A stretch of 64,000 bases of DNA, taken from positions 60,851 through 124,850 of the forward strand of contig NZ_JACHVB010000043.1 in the NCBI RefSeq assembly GCF_014230085.1. Reading direction: 5' to 3'. This stretch comes from Ruficoccus amylovorans (GTDB taxonomy: Bacteria; Verrucomicrobiota; Verrucomicrobiia; Opitutales; Cerasicoccaceae). A program made the position numbers and the translations under genes. The notes beneath the pieces are model-generated. The model searched no databases. It had not been told where the DNA came from and saw only the letters and a list, made by a program, of their open reading frames with translations. This document shows positions 60,796 to 64,000 of this stretch, one piece after another; within the stretch, counting starts at the first letter, position 1; each line of letters opens with the position of its first letter.

Positions 60796-62016
60796 ATGAA
60801 CCACACATCGAACCTTTCCGCGAATGTTGCGTCGGAGTCATTTCTTGAGCGGGTGCGCACGGTGCGCGCCAATTACGAGTCGCTGATCGGGCGGCCCAAC
60901 CCGGTCAACGAAGATTGGGACAATGGCGTTTTCGAGCGCTTTTGCTACCCGGTCGTGACGGCTCGCCATGTGCCGCTGGAGTGGCGTTACGATTTTGACC
61001 CGGCACGTAATCCGTTCTTCATGGAGCGGCTTGGCGTCAATGCGGCCTTTAACCCGGGCGCTTTTCTCTGGAACGGAAAGGTATGCCTCGTGGTGCGCGT
61101 CGAGGGCTACGACCGCAAGAGTTTCTTTGCCATTGCGCAATCGGACAACGGGATTGATGGCTTCCGTTTCTGGCCGGAGCCGCTTGACCTGCCGGAGATT
61201 GAGGGAGAAACCAATGTTTACGACATGCGCATCACAGCTCATGAAGACGGCTGGCACTACGGGGTCTTTTGCGCGGAGTCGCGCGATCCCCGCGCAGCGT
61301 CGTCCGATTTGTCCTCGGCTGTGGCTGTGGCCGGTATCGTGAGGACCAAGGACATGAAGCACTGGGAGCGCCTGCCCAACCTTCGGACTCCGGCTTCGCA
61401 GCAACGCAACGTGGTCCTGCATCCAGAGTTCATCGACGGGCAGTATGCGTTTTATACCCGTCCGATGGATGGCTTTATCGACGTCGGCAGTGGCGGTGGC
61501 ATCGGCTGGACGCTCTGCCCGGACATTACCACCGGTAAGACCGGGCCGGAGCGTATCATCGAGGAGCGCGCCTACCACACAGTCAAGGAGTCGAAAAACG
61601 GGCAGGGCCCGGCCCCGCTGAAAACCCCCGCAGGCTGGCTGCACATGGCCCACGGGGTGCGGGCTTGCGCGTCCGGTTTACGCTATGTGCTCTACGCTTT
61701 CATGACTGCGCTGGATGACCCCTCCAGGGTCATTGCGCGTCCGGGCGGCTACTTCCTCGCACCCTTTGGCGAGGAGTTCAGCGGCGATGTCTCCAATGTG
61801 ACTTTCACCAACGGTTGGGTGCAACTGCCCGATGAACCCCGCACGGTTTTGCTCTACTACGGGAGTTCCGATACGCGCTGCCATGTCGTTCGCACGACAC
61901 TGGAGCAACTGGTGGACTGGTGCCTGAATACCCCCCCGGACGCACTTAGCACACGCCGCTCGCTGGAGCAGCGGTTTGATCTGATTCGGCGGAACGCGAC
62001 ACTCGGTCTTAAGTAG
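60796..62016 (+). CDS. GH130 mannoside phosphorylase (4-O-beta-mannosyl-glucose phosphorylase-like)
   Basis: A 406-residue cytoplasmic enzyme of GH130, a five-bladed beta-propeller that uses phosphate to split beta-mannosides and release mannose-1-phosphate. Family blocks: 'FFMERLGVNAAFNPGAFLWN', 'GETNVYDMRITAHEDGWHYG', 'QRNVVLHPEFIDGQYAFYTR', 'GGGIGWTLC' and 'WVQLPDEPRTVLLYYGSSDT'. The 400-residue length and 'NPxFMERLGVNAAFNPGA' suit the mannosyl-glucose phosphorylase subgroup, but mannobiose- or mannosyl-GlcNAc-specific relatives cannot be excluded. It lies 44 bp after the GH38 gene in the same transcript and completes an intracellular mannoside pathway. Confidence 0.9.
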   Translation: MNHTSNLSANVASESFLERVRTVRANYESLIGRPNPVNEDWDNGVFERFCYPVVTARHVPLEWRYDFDPARNPFFMERLGVNAAFNPGAFLWNGKVCLVVRVEGYDRKSFFAIAQSDNGIDGFRFWPEPLDLPEIEGETNVYDMRITAHEDGWHYGVFCAESRDPRAASSDLSSAVAVAGIVRTKDMKHWERLPNLRTPASQQRNVVLHPEFIDGQYAFYTRPMDGFIDVGSGGGIGWTLCPDITTGKTGPERIIEERAYHTVKESKNGQGPAPLKTPAGWLHMAHGVRACASGLRYVLYAFMTALDDPSRVIARPGGYFLAPFGEEFSGDVSNVTFTNGWVQLPDEPRTVLLYYGSSDTRCHVVRTTLEQLVDWCLNTPPDALSTRRSLEQRFDLIRRNATLGLK

Positions 62017-62278
62017 AGAGTCTCGGGACCGGTTATCTTGCCAATCGCATCCGCGTGGGTGCGGAAGAGAGCGTGTGCCCCTCGCAGACGCCGTTGCTTT
62101 CTTTAATGGTCAGTTGCTTTGTATGCTACAATACCTCTGGGCAAGCCGTCCATTTTTCTCGTGGGGCAAGAAGCGGGGCGCTGGATTTACCTGAATCTGG
62201 GTGGATTTTCTTGGCCTTAGGATCTTGCAAGAGGATTCTCTCCGGCCTCGATCATAAGCAAAAACCGCTCAAATAAAG

Positions 62279-62323
<45 letters not shown>

Positions 62324-62425
62324 TCAGTTTATTTTTATTCTTATTTCATTGTTTATAAATATTTAATGAATTTATACGTAGCTCATGGTTTGACTGTTGC
62401 CTAAAATAATGCCTAAAACTCGGGT

Positions 62426-63835
62426 ATGGCTCGCCCCAAAAAAGATGAACGTTTCAGGGTTACGCTTATCACAGCAGCATCGGGGCGCAAGTTGTGGCGG
62501 CTTGATGGGTACTGGCCCGATGGTAGGCGTGAGCGTAAGCGGTTTAAGATCAAGGCAGACGCCTACGAATATCGGGCCAAGATTGAAAATGAGGCCAGTG
62601 GGCAGGTGGCGGACTATCAACTTCAGCGAACATCACTGAGCCGGGAGGAACTCAGTGATGCCGAAGTAGCCCGCGGCCTGACCAAGGGAAGGGCTCTGGG
62701 CGAAATCGTCTCCCATTACCTCAAACTGGAGGAAACCGTTAGTGCCCGGATGCACCTGTCGCTGGATCAGGCGGTGGAGTATCTGCTCAAGCATTACCGT
62801 CCCGAGTTGGAGGAGGTGTCTGTCACGACCGCCATTACCCGTTTTCTCGGGGGGAAGGAGCATGCCCGTCCCAAGACTCTCTCTCATTATGAGTCCTCTC
62901 TGAAGCTTCTGCAACGGCTTGACCCGAACACTCTGGTCCACCGGATCGGTCTTCGGGAACTGGAGTCGTTGCTGAGTAAGTATAAGAACCTCAACACCCA
63001 GAAGACATATCGGCGGGGTCTGAACACCTTTTTCAACTGGTGCGTACGGCGGCATCACTGTCTTGAGAACCCTTGTTCACGCCTGGACTCCCTGCCTGCG
63101 GACTCCTCGCCGGTGAGGATCCTGAGGTTTGAGGAGGTCCGGAGGCTGCTACGGGCAGCCTTGCTCTATCAGGAGGGAATCATGGCTCCGGTGGTGGCGA
63201 TTGGAATCTTTGCCGGGTTGCGTCCGAGTGAGATTGAAGATCTGAAGCCGAGCAACATCAGGGACGAGTTCATCGTTGTTACCGGGGGCAAGCTTCGTCG
63301 CAAGATGAACCGTCGTGTACCCTTGCCTGATATCCTAAAAAACTGGTTATCCAAGTATCCCTTTGACGGTTTACCTGCGGGAAGCACCTACAAAATGAAG
63401 TCTCTCAAAAAGGCTACGGGTGCCGAGGTATGGGTTCAGGACATCATCCGCCACACTTCGATCAGTTACCAGTTGGAGCGTGACCGGGACGAGGCTCACA
63501 CGGCCTTCAACAACGGGACCTCCCGTGCGATGATCGACAGCCATTACCGGGATGTGGTTGAAGACCCTCAGGAGGTGGAGGCTTACTGGTCCCTGACACC
63601 GGAGTCTCTGGAGGGGGTCGAGGTCGAGCTGCCCGCCGGTCAGGGCTTTGATGACTGGCCCACAGACAAGGTGTTGTCTCGGCTGGTGTGGGAGAAGCCT
63701 CTGCGGGCACTCGGGGCGGAGTTGGGGGTCTCCGACAACGCGGTGCGCAAGCGTTGTCTTGCGAGGGGGATCGAGCTTCCGAAGAATGGTTACTGGCAGC
63801 GTCAGCATGCCCGGGAGAGGTTCGGGCGAGGCTGA
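62426..63835 (+). CDS. Tyrosine recombinase (integrase) with a C-terminal HTH-like extension
   Basis: A 469-residue recombinase. An N-terminal arm-binding-like region is followed by a SAM-like core-binding domain ('RPKTLSHYESSLKLLQRLDP' ... 'TYRRGLNTFFNWCVRRHHCL') and a catalytic domain. Visible catalytic residues are Arg266 (GLRPSEIE), a Lys in 'GGKLRRKMNRRVPLPD', Arg342 (DIIRHT) and Tyr374 (DSHYRD). The usual 'LGHSS' block is altered to 'NNGTS', and the His of HxxR is Asp. After the Tyr come about 95 residues, with 'PLRALGAELGVSDNAVRKRC' and 'GIELPKNGYW' (about 410-457), a helix-turn-helix-like module seen at the ends of unrelated bacterial proteins. It lies 100 bp from the truncated tRNA-Pro. 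Confidence 0.88.
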   Translation: MARPKKDERFRVTLITAASGRKLWRLDGYWPDGRRERKRFKIKADAYEYRAKIENEASGQVADYQLQRTSLSREELSDAEVARGLTKGRALGEIVSHYLKLEETVSARMHLSLDQAVEYLLKHYRPELEEVSVTTAITRFLGGKEHARPKTLSHYESSLKLLQRLDPNTLVHRIGLRELESLLSKYKNLNTQKTYRRGLNTFFNWCVRRHHCLENPCSRLDSLPADSSPVRILRFEEVRRLLRAALLYQEGIMAPVVAIGIFAGLRPSEIEDLKPSNIRDEFIVVTGGKLRRKMNRRVPLPDILKNWLSKYPFDGLPAGSTYKMKSLKKATGAEVWVQDIIRHTSISYQLERDRDEAHTAFNNGTSRAMIDSHYRDVVEDPQEVEAYWSLTPESLEGVEVELPAGQGFDDWPTDKVLSRLVWEKPLRALGAELGVSDNAVRKRCLARGIELPKNGYWQRQHARERFGRG

Positions 63836-64000
63836 CCCACATTCTTCGGCTCCGGCGTTCCGGGCCTGCCGCAAGTCTGTGTCACCCCGATGGGGGAGGG
63901 GGGGCACGGTTTGGTTGGAGGGCCGCATGGCTGACGCCGGGCGACACAGGAGGGCGGAGTCTTGTGTGTTAGTAGGGGAGTCCGATTGTGGAGAATGTCT

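Noticed and set aside
62055..62276. Small open frame between GH130 and the tRNA fragment
   Set aside because: Cys/Ser-rich translation with no start signal, no family resemblance, and it ends at the integration boundary.

Overview
The window looks like chromosomal DNA from a GC-rich, Gram-negative member of the Verrucomicrobiota, probably class Opitutae. This is inferred from four things: PEP-CTERM proteins, two very large pilin-like proteins of the type I associate with 'Verru_Chthon cassette' proteins, a long MoxR/DUF58/VWA/DUF4159/TolQ-type operon common in the PVC superphylum, and many polysaccharide-degrading genes. No rRNA or complete tRNA is present, so the assignment is not proven.

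Layout. (1) 1-8.3 kb is ordinary chromosome: two PfkB-family sugar/nucleoside kinases (the first cut by the window edge), proA, a small membrane protein, an NTF2-like protein, pssA, an orphan RelE-like protein, a Gly/Gln/Arg-rich secreted protein and an MscS channel. Long inverted repeats of a dispersed family lie before and after proA. (2) 8.3-24.9 kb on the minus strand is one ten-gene operon: MoxR ATPase, DUF58, BatA/VWA, a DUF4175-like coiled coil, a second VWA/GATase-like protein, HEAT repeats, DUF4159, two TPR-type secreted proteins and an ExbB/TolQ channel. (3) 25.6-43.5 kb is a carbohydrate locus led by an IclR regulator. It has four right-handed beta-helix proteins (one recognisable as GH110), a PEP-CTERM protein, an H-X9-DG pseudopilin, a sodium:solute symporter and a giant pilin-like protein with a partner. 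Seven copies of a pseudo-palindrome (TTKCWWWWWTAGCAA) lie upstream of these genes and are probably the IclR operators. (4) 43.6-62.0 kb is a second carbohydrate locus with a GntR-LacI hybrid regulator, its own PEP-CTERM protein, and its own giant pilin-like protein plus partner, facing the first pair tail to tail. It also has an exported GH5-like hydrolase and a carbohydrate-binding protein, then DUF5054, a GPH cation symporter, GH38 and GH130. A different 17-bp palindrome occurs twice, in the divergent promoter region of this locus. (5) At 62.28 kb the 3' half of a tRNA-Pro is followed by a tyrosine integrase, marking the left end of an integrated element that runs off the window.

How the parts fit. 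In both carbohydrate loci some enzymes carry signal peptides and others do not, which suggests outside cutting, import through a single cation symporter, and finishing inside the cell. The GH130/GH38 end of locus 4 points to mannosides; GH110 in locus 3 points to alpha-1,3-linked galactosides. The most notable pattern is that each locus has its own copy of the giant pilin-like protein and its ~260-residue secreted partner, apparently under that locus's own operator. I propose, as inference only, that this pair is a substrate-handling surface system dedicated to each polysaccharide.
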